A stretch of DNA of 64,000 nucleotides from an uncultured Ruminococcus sp. (GTDB lineage Bacteria > Bacillota > Clostridia > Oscillospirales > Acutalibacteraceae), in contig CACYPH010000002.1 of assembly GCA_902776185.1 (NCBI GenBank), forward strand, positions 1 to 64,000. The letters run 5' to 3'. Numbering within the stretch: position 1 is the first letter of the stretch; every line of letters begins with the position of its first letter. The position numbers were made by a program, and so were the translations under genes. Below the pieces are notes generated by a model. The model worked only from the letters and a program-made list of their open reading frames with translations, did not search any database and had not been told where the DNA came from. This document shows positions 16,756 to 25,834 of this stretch, in pieces.

Positions 16756-18834
16756 ATGAAGCTGTCCCGGCTGATTGTCAAGCTGAGGGTGCCGATCATC
16801 ATCGTGACCCTTGTGCTGATGGTTCCGGCGCTCTTCGGGATGCTGAGCACGCGTATCAACTATGATATGCTGACCTATCTGCCCGAGGATATGGACACCG
16901 TCAAGGGTCAGAACATCCTGATGGATGAATTCGGCAAAGGCGCGTTTTCGTTCATTATCGCGGAGAATATGCCCGATAAGGACGTCGCCGCCCTCAAGGA
17001 AAAAATACAGGAGGTCGACGAGGTCGACACCGTGCTGTGGTATGACAGCGTCGCCGACATTTCCGTCCCCAAGGAGTTTTTGCCCGACAAGGTATATGAG
17101 GCGTTCAACACCGACCACAGTACCGTGATGGCGGTGTTCTTCAAGGGTTCGACCTCATCGGACGAAACGATGGAGGCGATCAGGGAGATCCGCTCGATCG
17201 CCGGCAAACAATGCTATGTATGCGGGCTGTCGGCGCTGGTCACCGACCTGAAAGACCTGTGCGAACAGGAAGAGCCGATCTATGTTGCGATCGCGGTCAT
17301 CTTGGCGCTGGTCGCGATGATCCTGCTGCTCGATAACTGGCTGATACCGTTCGTGTTCCTCGCGAGCATCGGCATGATGATCGTGCTGAACCTCGGCACG
17401 AACTCCTTCCTCGGCGAGATCTCGTACATCACCAAAGCGTTATCGGCGGTCCTGCAGCTGGCGGTCACGATGGACTACTCCATCTTCCTGTGGCACAGCT
17501 ACAACGAACAAAAAGAACAATATGAGGATAAAAAGGAAGCGATGGCGGTCGCGATCCATAACACCTTCAACTCGGTGCTGGGATCGTCCATCACGACCAT
17601 CGCGGGCTTTATCGCCCTGTGCTTTATGAGCTTTACGCTCGGGCGCGATCTTGGTATTGTCATGGCGAAGGGCGTGCTGCTGGGCGTGATCGGATGCGTC
17701 ACCGTTCTGCCGGCGATGATCCTGATCCTCGACAAGCCGCTGATGAAGCTCAGCCACAAATCCATCATTCCGAAGATGAACAAGCTCGCAAAGGGCATCG
17801 TCAAGATCTTCCCCGCCTTTCTGATCCTTTTCATCGCGCTGCTGCCGCCCGCATTCTACGGATACACGCAGACGAACAATGAGGTCTACTACGATATGGC
17901 GGAATGCCTGCCGCAGGATATCGACTTTGTCATCGCTAACACGAAATTAAGCGAGGACTACAATATCAGCTCGACCCATATGGTGCTGATCGATTCATCC
18001 CTCAGTTCCAAGGAGGTCAAGCAGATGATCGGCGAGATGAACAAGGTGGACGGCGTCAAAACCGTTCTGGGTATGGAGAGCCTTGTCGGTTCGACCATCC
18101 CCGAGGAGCTCATCCCCAAAAAGCTCAAGAGCGTTTTGGAAAACGATCGATACGAGCTGCTGCTGATCAACTCCGAGTACCACTCGGCAAGCGACAAGGT
18201 CGGCGAGCAGATCGAACAGCTCAACGAGATCATCAAAAAATACGACGAGAACGGCATGCTGATCGGCGAGGCGCCGTGCATGAAGGATATGATCGATACC
18301 ACCGGACACGACTTTGAGGTCGTCAATCTGGTTTCCATCATCGCGATCTTTGTGATCATCCTCTTGGTCGAGCGCAGTATCTCGCTGCCGTTCATCCTGA
18401 TCGCGGTCATCGAGCTTGCGATCTTCATCAACCTCGGTCTGCCGCATTACATGGGTCAGTCGCTGCCGTTCATCGCGCCGATCTGCATCAGCACGATCCA
18501 GCTGGGCGCAACGGTCGACTACGCGATCCTGATGACGACGCGCTACAAGGCGGAGCGTATCGCGGGCGAGGATAAGCGCAGCGCGGTCAGAACGACGCTG
18601 ACGACCTCGATCCCCTCGATCCTGGTCAGCGGATTCGGGCTGTTTGCGGCAACCTTCGGCGTTCAGCTCTTCTCGGATATCGACATCATCAGCTCGATGT
18701 GTATGCTGCTCGCACGCGGCGCTCTCATCAGCATGGTGCTGGTCATCCTGATCCTGCCGGCGCTGCTGCTCTTATGCGATAAGCTGATCTGCTATACGAC
18801 GTTAGGCATGAGAAAATGTGTGAAAAAGAGTTAA
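16756..18834 (+). CDS. MMPL/RND-type membrane transporter
   Basis: The 692-residue protein has the two-fold RND layout: TM1 (about 13-32), a large extracellular domain, a six-helix bundle (about 180-340), then a second half repeating the pattern. AVTMDYSIFLWHSYNEQ in the first half and GATVDYAILMTTRYKAER in the second are the paired TM4-type motifs with the proton-relay Asp. MMPL proteins in Firmicutes export lipids or hydrophobic compounds. It lies between a TetR gene and a heptad-repeat extracellular protein, a common three-gene arrangement. The ATG at 16756 follows GAAGGTGA. Confidence 0.88.
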   Translation: MKLSRLIVKLRVPIIIVTLVLMVPALFGMLSTRINYDMLTYLPEDMDTVKGQNILMDEFGKGAFSFIIAENMPDKDVAALKEKIQEVDEVDTVLWYDSVADISVPKEFLPDKVYEAFNTDHSTVMAVFFKGSTSSDETMEAIREIRSIAGKQCYVCGLSALVTDLKDLCEQEEPIYVAIAVILALVAMILLLDNWLIPFVFLASIGMMIVLNLGTNSFLGEISYITKALSAVLQLAVTMDYSIFLWHSYNEQKEQYEDKKEAMAVAIHNTFNSVLGSSITTIAGFIALCFMSFTLGRDLGIVMAKGVLLGVIGCVTVLPAMILILDKPLMKLSHKSIIPKMNKLAKGIVKIFPAFLILFIALLPPAFYGYTQTNNEVYYDMAECLPQDIDFVIANTKLSEDYNISSTHMVLIDSSLSSKEVKQMIGEMNKVDGVKTVLGMESLVGSTIPEELIPKKLKSVLENDRYELLLINSEYHSASDKVGEQIEQLNEIIKKYDENGMLIGEAPCMKDMIDTTGHDFEVVNLVSIIAIFVIILLVERSISLPFILIAVIELAIFINLGLPHYMGQSLPFIAPICISTIQLGATVDYAILMTTRYKAERIAGEDKRSAVRTTLTTSIPSILVSGFGLFAATFGVQLFSDIDIISSMCMLLARGALISMVLVILILPALLLLCDKLICYTTLGMRKCVKKS

Positions 18835-18856
18835 TTCTTAGTAGGGAGTGTCATAT

Positions 18857-21223
18857 ATGAAACGACTGATCAAATTGATGTCCATCGCACTTTGTATGCT
18901 GCTGGTGCTGTCGACGGCGCTGGCAAGCGTATTCGCGCTGTCAATGAACGGCGTGACCCTCGATGCAAAGGCGGACGTCAGCGACAACGGCGAGCACGCG
19001 GATACAAAGGCGTCGCTCTTTAAGGACGAGAGCGTTTATGTGATCGCGAATGCCGACGGTACCATCCAGAAAATCATCGTCAGCGACTGGATCCAGAATA
19101 ACGCAAGCATGGATAGCATCACCGACGTTGCATCGCTCGACAAGATCGAGAATGTCAAGAGCGACGAGACCTTTTCCCTGAACAGCGACGGGATGCGCGT
19201 CTGGGAAACAAAGGGCAAGGACCTCTACCTCAAGGGCGAGGGCAAGGAGCCGCTGCCGGTCGATATACAGCTGTCGTACTTCCTCGACGGCAAGGTCATC
19301 GATCCCGAGGACCTGATCGGCAAGAGCGGAGATATCACCATCCGCTTTGACTACACCAACAACCAATACGAAACCGTTGAGATCGACGGCAAAAAGGAAA
19401 AAATCTATGTGCCGTTCATGATGCTGTCGGGGCTGCTGCTCGACAGCGAGAAATTCAGCAACGTCACCGTCACCAACGGCAAGATCATCTCCGACGGCGA
19501 CCGCACGATCGTCGCGGGCATCGCGTTCCCGGGATTACAGCAGGATCTGGGGCTCAAGCAGAAGGATATCCAGATTCCCGAATACTTTGAGGTCAAGGCA
19601 CACGCCGAAGACTTTGAGCTGAATTCCACCATCACGATCGCCACCAACGGGCTGTTCAACAAGATCGACACCAAGAATTTCAACAAGCTCAGCGACGTCA
19701 AAAAGAATCTGAACAAGATCGACAGCGCGATGAAACAGCTGATCGACGGATCGTCGGCGCTGTATGACGGACTGGGCACGCTGCTGGAGAAATCCGGCGA
19801 GCTGACCGACGGTATCGACGCCCTGTATGCGGGTGCTGAACAGCTGTCTGCAGGCGCCGAGCAGGTCGATGACGGCGCAGGTGCGCTGGACGACGGCGCG
19901 CTGACGCTTTCGGGCGGCGCAATCGAGCTTTCGAACGGCGCTGAAAACCTTTCCGACGGCGCAGGTAAAGTTGACGACGGTTCCGCTCAGGTCGACAACG
20001 GCGCGGGGCAGCTCAAAGACGGTCTGAAAAAACTGGCTTCCAACAACAAAGCGCTGACACAGGGCAGCGATCAGACCTTCCAGGTCATCCTTGATACCGC
20101 GCACGACAGTCTGGTCGAGCAGGGGCTGGATGTTCCCAAGCTGACGCCCGATAACTACGCAAAGGTGCTCGAAGGGCTGATCGATAACCTCTCGGAAGAT
20201 AAGGTCAAGGCGCAGGCGGAAGCTGTCGCGCGTGAAAAGGTGACCGCCGCCGTTGAAGCAAACCGCGAGACCGTCACGGCAGCGGTGACGGAAGCGGTAC
20301 GTCCGAGCGTACAGGCACAGGTTGAAGCGAGCGTCAAGGCAGAGGTCACCAAGGCGGTCCTCGCAGCGCTGGGCTATACACAGGAGGAATACGACGCCGC
20401 AGTGGAAGCGGGATTGGTCGATGAAGCGACACAGCAGAGCATCACCGCCGCGATCGACGGTAAAATGGCAAGCGAGGAAACACAGGCAACCATCACTGCC
20501 CTTGTCGATCAGAACATGGAAAGCGATACCGTTCAGGCGCTGATCAAGCAGAAAACCGACGAGCAGATCGCCGCGCTGATCGAAGAGAACATGAAGAGCG
20601 ACGAGGTGCAGCAGGGCATCTCGGACGCGGTCGCTAAAGCGAAAGCAGGCGTCACGAGCATTCAGCAATTGAAGGCGCAGCTGGATAACTACAAGAAGTT
20701 CAACACCGGTCTGAAGGATTATACCAACGGCGTTGAATCCGCAGGCGACGGCGCAAAAGAGCTCAAAAGCGGTACGACACAGCTCAAGGGCGGTACGACA
20801 CAGCTCAAGGACGGCGCAGAACAGCTGTCCGGCGGCGCCCAGCAGATCAAGCTCGGTACGATCCAATTGAAGGACGGTTCCGGTCAGCTGAAATCCGGCA
20901 CAAAGCAGCTTAAGGACGGCGCGATCGAGCTAAAAAACGGTATCTTTACCCTGAAAAACGGCGTTCCCGCCCTTGTGGACGGCGTCAGCCAGCTCAAGGA
21001 CGGATCGATGCAGCTCAGCGAAGGGCTGCAGCAGTTCAACGACGAGGGTATCAGCAAGATCGTCAAGCTGATGGACAATGATCTGGGCAAAGCCGCAACC
21101 CGGCTGAAAGCGATGATCGACGTTTCCAATCGCTACAAGAGCTATACCGGTCTGACCGACGATATGGACGGCGAGGTCAAGTTCATCTACAAGACCGCCG
21201 ATCTGAGCAAGGATGAAAAATAA
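18857..21223 (+). CDS. Secreted/anchored heptad-repeat protein (YhgE/Pip-like), partner of the MMPL pump
   Basis: The 788-residue protein starts with a signal peptide or TM anchor (about 8-28). A beta-rich region follows (about 35-275), then two blocks of repeating xLxxGxxxLxxG units (about 305-390 and 615-730, such as QLKDGAEQLSGGAQQIK). Between the blocks is an Ala/Glu-rich helical segment (about 420-600). Such heptads form long helical hairpins in YhgE/Pip-type proteins, but the C-terminal TM bundle of true YhgE is absent. It follows the MMPL gene after 22 bases and probably acts as an extracellular accessory or conduit. The ATG at 18857 follows GGGAG; the GTG at 18848 is less suitable. 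Confidence 0.78.
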   Translation: MKRLIKLMSIALCMLLVLSTALASVFALSMNGVTLDAKADVSDNGEHADTKASLFKDESVYVIANADGTIQKIIVSDWIQNNASMDSITDVASLDKIENVKSDETFSLNSDGMRVWETKGKDLYLKGEGKEPLPVDIQLSYFLDGKVIDPEDLIGKSGDITIRFDYTNNQYETVEIDGKKEKIYVPFMMLSGLLLDSEKFSNVTVTNGKIISDGDRTIVAGIAFPGLQQDLGLKQKDIQIPEYFEVKAHAEDFELNSTITIATNGLFNKIDTKNFNKLSDVKKNLNKIDSAMKQLIDGSSALYDGLGTLLEKSGELTDGIDALYAGAEQLSAGAEQVDDGAGALDDGALTLSGGAIELSNGAENLSDGAGKVDDGSAQVDNGAGQLKDGLKKLASNNKALTQGSDQTFQVILDTAHDSLVEQGLDVPKLTPDNYAKVLEGLIDNLSEDKVKAQAEAVAREKVTAAVEANRETVTAAVTEAVRPSVQAQVEASVKAEVTKAVLAALGYTQEEYDAAVEAGLVDEATQQSITAAIDGKMASEETQATITALVDQNMESDTVQALIKQKTDEQIAALIEENMKSDEVQQGISDAVAKAKAGVTSIQQLKAQLDNYKKFNTGLKDYTNGVESAGDGAKELKSGTTQLKGGTTQLKDGAEQLSGGAQQIKLGTIQLKDGSGQLKSGTKQLKDGAIELKNGIFTLKNGVPALVDGVSQLKDGSMQLSEGLQQFNDEGISKIVKLMDNDLGKAATRLKAMIDVSNRYKSYTGLTDDMDGEVKFIYKTADLSKDEK

Positions 21224-21250
21224 CCGATAAACCATCGTTTATCTCCCCCT

Positions 21251-21285
21251 AACCTCCCCCGATCGATTTCGGGGGAGGTTTTTTA
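21251..21285 (+). terminator. Intrinsic terminator of the MMPL operon
   Basis: AACCTCCCCC and GGGGGAGGTT form a stem followed by TTTTT, 28 bases after the stop of the heptad-repeat gene. Confidence 0.9.
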
Positions 21286-21461
21286 TGACTGATAACTGAA
21301 TCATCAGCATTTTTCACAAAATTTGGCGGGTATCCGAGAATAAGAATTAGACGACAAAAGGTTGCATTTATTTATAATAGTGGTAAAATAGATTTTGTAT
21401 GGCAAAAATTCGACTATATTTGATATATTATACTTAATTATTCACTTTTTGGGGTAAGGTT

Positions 21462-24422
21462 ATGAAAATTCAGGACGCCAAAAACAGAATATCCGACAAG
21501 ACGGTTCTGGGTATCGACATCGGCTCCACCACGGCGAAGGTCGTCGTGATCGACAAGGGCGAAATGGTTTACAGCCGCTACGAGCGGCATTTCTCTCAGG
21601 TCAGGCGCAAGACGCTGGAGATGATCGAGGCGATCGCCGATCTGCTCAGAGATAAGTCGTTCACCGTTGCGGTATCCGGCTCTGCGGGTCTTGGAATGGC
21701 TGACGCCGCGGGGCTTCGGTTCGTGCAAGAGGTCTATGCGACCGCAGAATGTGTGCGATGCCTTGAGCCCGACACAGATTCCGTAATCGAGCTGGGCGGC
21801 GAGGACGCGAAGATCATCTTCTTCAAGGGCGGCCTTGACGAGCGCATGAACGGTTCGTGTGCCGGCGGCACCGGCGCGTTCATCGACCAGATGGCGACGC
21901 TCTTGAACGTCAGCAACACTGAGATGGATGAGCTGAGTCTACAGCACGAACAGATCTATCCGATCGCGTCGCGGTGCGGCGTATTTGCAAAAACCGATAT
22001 CCAGCCGCTGATCAATCAGGGCGCGACCAAGGCGGACATCGCCGCCTCGATCTATCAGGCGGTCGTCAACCAGACGGTCGCGGGCTTGGCGCAGGGTCGC
22101 AAGATCGACGGCAAGGTCATGTTCCTCGGCGGCCCGCTGTACTATTGTCAAGGGCTGAGAGATCGCTTTGTCGAGACATTGAAGCTCGACCGCGAACACG
22201 CTGTGTTCCCCGAATACGCGCTCTTTGCCGTTGCGATCGGCGCGGCGCTGTATTCCTCGGACGGCAGAGAGATCGACTATGAGGAGCTGACCGAGCGCCT
22301 GAGGATCTCGATGAAGCACAGGGAGACCGTCTCTACCCTGCCGCCGCTTTTTAAAGATCGCAACGAATATCAGGCGTTCGTGACACGTCACGCCGCCCAT
22401 AACGTTCAGACGGAATATCAGGGCGACTACAAGGGCGACGCGTACATCGGCATCGACTGCGGCTCTACCACGACAAAGCTCGTAGTGATATCCGAGAACT
22501 GCGACATCATCTACACCTACTACAGCTCAAACAAGGGCAATCCCGTCGCGATCATCAAAAGTCAATTATCAAAAATCTACGAGCTGTTCGGCGATAACCT
22601 GCATCTCCGCGGATGCGCGGTCACGGGCTACGGCGAGGAGCTGATCAAAACCGCCTTCCACATCGACTACGGTCTGGTGGAAACAATGGCGCATTATACC
22701 GCCGCGAAGTTCTTTGACAAGGACGTCGACTTTATCCTCGACATCGGCGGTCAGGACATCAAGTGCTTTAAGATCCGCAACAACAGTATCGATTCGATCA
22801 TGCTCAACGAGGCTTGCTCCTCCGGATGCGGATCGTTCATCGAAACGTTCGCAAAATCTATGGGCTGCACGGTCGAGGAATTTGCGCGTCAGGGAATCAC
22901 CTCCCACGCGCCGGTCGACCTCGGCACACGCTGTACCGTCTTTATGAATTCGTCGGTCAAGCAGGCGCAGAAGGACGGCGCATCGGTGCAGGATATCAGC
23001 GCCGGGCTTTCGCTGTCGGTCGTCAAAAACGCGATCTACAAGGTCATCCGCGCGACCTCTCCCGACGAGTTAGGTCAGCGGATCGTCGTACAGGGCGGCA
23101 CTTTCATGAACGACGCGGTACTCAGATGCTTTGAAAAAGAAATCGGGCGCGAGGTCGTCCGTCCCAATATCGCGGGACTGATGGGCGCGTTCGGCGCTGC
23201 ACTGTTCGCCCGCGAGCATCAAAAAGAGAAGTCCTCTGTCCTGAATCGAGACGAGGTCGAAAATCTCAAGCATGAGAGCCGCTCTGCGGTCTGCAAGGGC
23301 TGTACCAACAACTGCCGGCTGACGGTGAACATCTTTAACGGCAAGGAACGGCTGATATCGGGCAACCAGTGTGAAAAGGGAGCGGGTATCAAGCTGAGCG
23401 ACGACGAGAAGCTCCCGAACCTGTATGCCTTTAAGCGCGATCTGCTTGAAGCGTATCAGCCGCAGAAGGGCAAATACAAGATCGGTCTGCCGCTTGCCTT
23501 AGGAATGTATGAGCTGTATCCGCTGTGGCACACCGTGTTCACGCAGCTGGGCTTTGAGGTCATCTCCTCGGGATTCTCGACCCGCAGGCTGTATCAGAAG
23601 GGTCAGTTCTCGATCCCGTCCGACACCGCGTGCTATCCCGCTAAGCTCATGCACGGACATATCGAAACCCTGCTCGATCAGAACGTCGACGCGGTGTTCT
23701 ACCCGAGCCTGACCTACAATATCAATGAAAACAAGGGCGACAATCACTACAACTGTCCGGTCGTCGCCTATTACTCGGAGCTGCTCGCGGGCAATATGGA
23801 TTCGCTCGCGAAAACAAAGTTCCTCTATCCGTACCTCAACATCAACTCCGAAAAAGAGCTGACGCGCGGGCTGTACAACTGTCTGAGCGAACAGTTCGAG
23901 GGGATCACCTCTGCCGCTGTCAAAAAAGCAGTGCGCGAGGGACTTTCGGAATACAAGCGCCACATGGAGCGCGTATATGCCGAGGGCAGCCGCGCGCTGG
24001 AATTTGCAAGATCACACAATAAGCGCGTGATGATCCTCGCGGGCAGACCGTATCACATCGACCCCGAGATCTGTCACGGTATCGATAAGCTGGCGATGTC
24101 GCTCGACTTTGTCGTCGTCAGCGAGGACAGCATCACCGCGGATATCGAGCCGCCGATGCTGAACGTCCTCAACCAGTGGACCTACCACTCGCGGATGTAT
24201 GCCGCGGCGAAATATGCCACCGAGCACGACGACGCTCAGCTGGTTCAGCTGGTATCGTTCGGCTGCGGCGTGGACGCGGTCACCACCGACGAGGTGCGCG
24301 CGATCCTCGAGAACGGCGGCAAGCTCTACACCCAGATCAAGATCGATGAAATCACCAACCTCGGCGCGGTGCGTATCCGACTGCGCAGCCTGATCGGGGC
24401 GCTGGAAGAAAGGGGCAGCTGA
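21462..24422 (+). CDS. Acyl-CoA dehydratase activase fused to a dehydratase-like domain
   Basis: The 986-residue protein has two tandem BadF/BcrA-type ASKHA ATPase domains. The first (about 10-280) carries GIDIGSTTAKVVVID and NGSCAGGTGAF. The second (about 327-590) carries GIDCGSTTTKLVVI, DIGGQDIKCFKI and NEACSSGCGSFIE. A DUF2229/2-hydroxyglutaryl-CoA-dehydratase-like region follows (about 670-980). Such activases use ATP and a [4Fe-4S] cluster to inject an electron into 2-hydroxyacyl-CoA dehydratases. It overlaps the next gene by one base (TGATG), so the two products are probably made together. Close relatives are widespread in anaerobes with no proven substrate. Confidence 0.85.
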   Translation: MKIQDAKNRISDKTVLGIDIGSTTAKVVVIDKGEMVYSRYERHFSQVRRKTLEMIEAIADLLRDKSFTVAVSGSAGLGMADAAGLRFVQEVYATAECVRCLEPDTDSVIELGGEDAKIIFFKGGLDERMNGSCAGGTGAFIDQMATLLNVSNTEMDELSLQHEQIYPIASRCGVFAKTDIQPLINQGATKADIAASIYQAVVNQTVAGLAQGRKIDGKVMFLGGPLYYCQGLRDRFVETLKLDREHAVFPEYALFAVAIGAALYSSDGREIDYEELTERLRISMKHRETVSTLPPLFKDRNEYQAFVTRHAAHNVQTEYQGDYKGDAYIGIDCGSTTTKLVVISENCDIIYTYYSSNKGNPVAIIKSQLSKIYELFGDNLHLRGCAVTGYGEELIKTAFHIDYGLVETMAHYTAAKFFDKDVDFILDIGGQDIKCFKIRNNSIDSIMLNEACSSGCGSFIETFAKSMGCTVEEFARQGITSHAPVDLGTRCTVFMNSSVKQAQKDGASVQDISAGLSLSVVKNAIYKVIRATSPDELGQRIVVQGGTFMNDAVLRCFEKEIGREVVRPNIAGLMGAFGAALFAREHQKEKSSVLNRDEVENLKHESRSAVCKGCTNNCRLTVNIFNGKERLISGNQCEKGAGIKLSDDEKLPNLYAFKRDLLEAYQPQKGKYKIGLPLALGMYELYPLWHTVFTQLGFEVISSGFSTRRLYQKGQFSIPSDTACYPAKLMHGHIETLLDQNVDAVFYPSLTYNINENKGDNHYNCPVVAYYSELLAGNMDSLAKTKFLYPYLNINSEKELTRGLYNCLSEQFEGITSAAVKKAVREGLSEYKRHMERVYAEGSRALEFARSHNKRVMILAGRPYHIDPEICHGIDKLAMSLDFVVVSEDSITADIEPPMLNVLNQWTYHSRMYAAAKYATEHDDAQLVQLVSFGCGVDAVTTDEVRAILENGGKLYTQIKIDEITNLGAVRIRLRSLIGALEERGS

Positions 24423-25672
24423 TGACTGGAAAATCCGAATACATCAAGTTTACCAAAGAGATGAAGCGCGATTATACCATTCTCGTCCCCACGATGCTCC
24501 CCATCCACTTCAAACTCATCTCGAACGTCCTTGTCAGCAAGGGCTACAAGATTGACTTTCTCGAGGCGACCGACGGCGATATCAAGGAATCGGGACTGAA
24601 ATATGTCCACAACGACACCTGCTATCCCGCGCTTCTCGTCATCGGTCAGCTGATGAACGCGATCAACTCCGGCAGATATGACAAAGATAAGCTCGCGCTG
24701 CTGATCACCCAGACAGGCGGCGGATGCCGCGCGTCCAACTACATCTATCTGCTCAGAAAGGCGCTGAAAAAAGCAGGCTACGGACATATCCCCGTCATCT
24801 CGCTGAACCTCGGCGGGATGGAGGATCACCCGGGCTTCAAGCTGACTGTGCCGATGCTGTACAAAATGATGTACTGTGCGTTTTACGGCGATCTGATGAT
24901 GCTGATGGCGAACCAATGCCGTCCGTATGAAAAGAATCCCGGAGAAACCGACGCGCTGGTCAAACAGTGGACGGAGCGTCTGCTCGAAGAGAACCGCGAC
25001 CCGCGCAATATGCGCTACAAGCACGTCAAGGAAAACTACCGCCTGATCGCGGACGACTTTGCAGCGATCCTCGGCGATACTGAGCGCGACAAGGTCAAGG
25101 TCGGCATCGTCGGCGAGATCTACGTCAAGTTCTCGCCGCTCGGCAATAACAACCTCGAGCAATTCCTGCTTGGCGAGGGCGTCGAGCCGGTTGTGCCGGG
25201 CTTCATCGACTTTTGCCTTTACTGCGTCTACAACGGCATCGTGGACTTTGACCTCTACCATATCCGCGGGCTGAAGGCGTTCGGCTCGAAGTTCCTTTAC
25301 AAATATCTTTTGAAAAAGCAGCGGTACATCCGTGAGATGATGCAGGCGCATTATCCCGCTTTCATGCCGATGGCGGACTTTGACGAAACACGGCAGAAGA
25401 TCAACGGATACATCGGCATCGGCGCAAAGATGGGCGAAGGGTGGCTGTTGACGGCGGAAATGCTCGAGCTTGCGGGCGAGGGCGTCAACAATATCATCTG
25501 CACCCAGCCGTTCGGATGTCTGCCGAATCATATCGCCGGCAAGGGCATGATGAAGCCCATCAAGGAAAAGAATCCCGGCGTGAATATCGTCGCCATCGAC
25601 TACGATCCCGGCGCGACCGCCATCAATCAGGAGAACCGCATCAAGCTGATGCTCTCGAACGCGAGGGCTTAA
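24422..25672 (+). CDS. 2-hydroxyacyl-CoA dehydratase-like protein
   Basis: The 416-residue protein is related to the dehydratase subunits of the HgdB/FldB type and to the C-terminal part of its upstream neighbour. Conserved cysteines in NDTCYPALL, GGGCRASNY and CTQPFGCLPNHI could ligate an iron-sulfur cluster. It ends in a NIVAIDYDPGATAINQENRIKL-type segment. With the overlapping activase gene it forms a two-component radical dehydratase/reductase-like pair. The substrate is unknown and may not be an amino-acid-derived acyl-CoA. Confidence 0.82.
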   Translation: MTGKSEYIKFTKEMKRDYTILVPTMLPIHFKLISNVLVSKGYKIDFLEATDGDIKESGLKYVHNDTCYPALLVIGQLMNAINSGRYDKDKLALLITQTGGGCRASNYIYLLRKALKKAGYGHIPVISLNLGGMEDHPGFKLTVPMLYKMMYCAFYGDLMMLMANQCRPYEKNPGETDALVKQWTERLLEENRDPRNMRYKHVKENYRLIADDFAAILGDTERDKVKVGIVGEIYVKFSPLGNNNLEQFLLGEGVEPVVPGFIDFCLYCVYNGIVDFDLYHIRGLKAFGSKFLYKYLLKKQRYIREMMQAHYPAFMPMADFDETRQKINGYIGIGAKMGEGWLLTAEMLELAGEGVNNIICTQPFGCLPNHIAGKGMMKPIKEKNPGVNIVAIDYDPGATAINQENRIKLMLSNARA

Positions 25673-25830
25673 TACTACTCCTTAACAAAAACCTTTAACA
25701 TCTATTGCGAAAATATTTCGCATAGCCGCGTTGTCGTCCTTGTTAGGCGTCAGCCTATCGGCGGCCTTCGCCTTGCTCTGCAAAAATTTTCGCTAATATC
25801 TATTTCAATCTTTTTATTAAGGAGTAGTAT
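25673..25830. repeat. 158-bp element with 14-bp perfect terminal inverted repeats
   Basis: The ends ATACTACTCCTTAA (25673-25686) and its exact complement (25817-25830) bound a non-coding interior. On the minus strand the interior reads AGGCGAAGG, GATAGG, CCTA and CAAGGACGACAACG in order. The same core occurs inside element A at 34701-34775. The right end contains the ribosome site (AAGGAG) of the downstream decarboxylase gene. Confidence 0.75.
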
Positions 25831-25834
25831 AAAT

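Noticed and set aside
19535..20866. 443-residue minus-strand open frame inside the heptad-repeat gene
   Set aside because: It is an antisense shadow created by the repetitive, stop-poor plus-strand coding sequence; no ribosome site or family resemblance.
20750..21050. Short regularly spaced repeats that could suggest a CRISPR array
   Set aside because: They are in-frame codon-level heptad repeats (LKxG) with diverged sequence and no spacers; no CRISPR array or cas gene is seen anywhere in the window.
24326..25531. Long minus-strand frame opposite the dehydratase gene
   Set aside because: Antisense shadow; the plus-strand gene has clear motifs and codon use.
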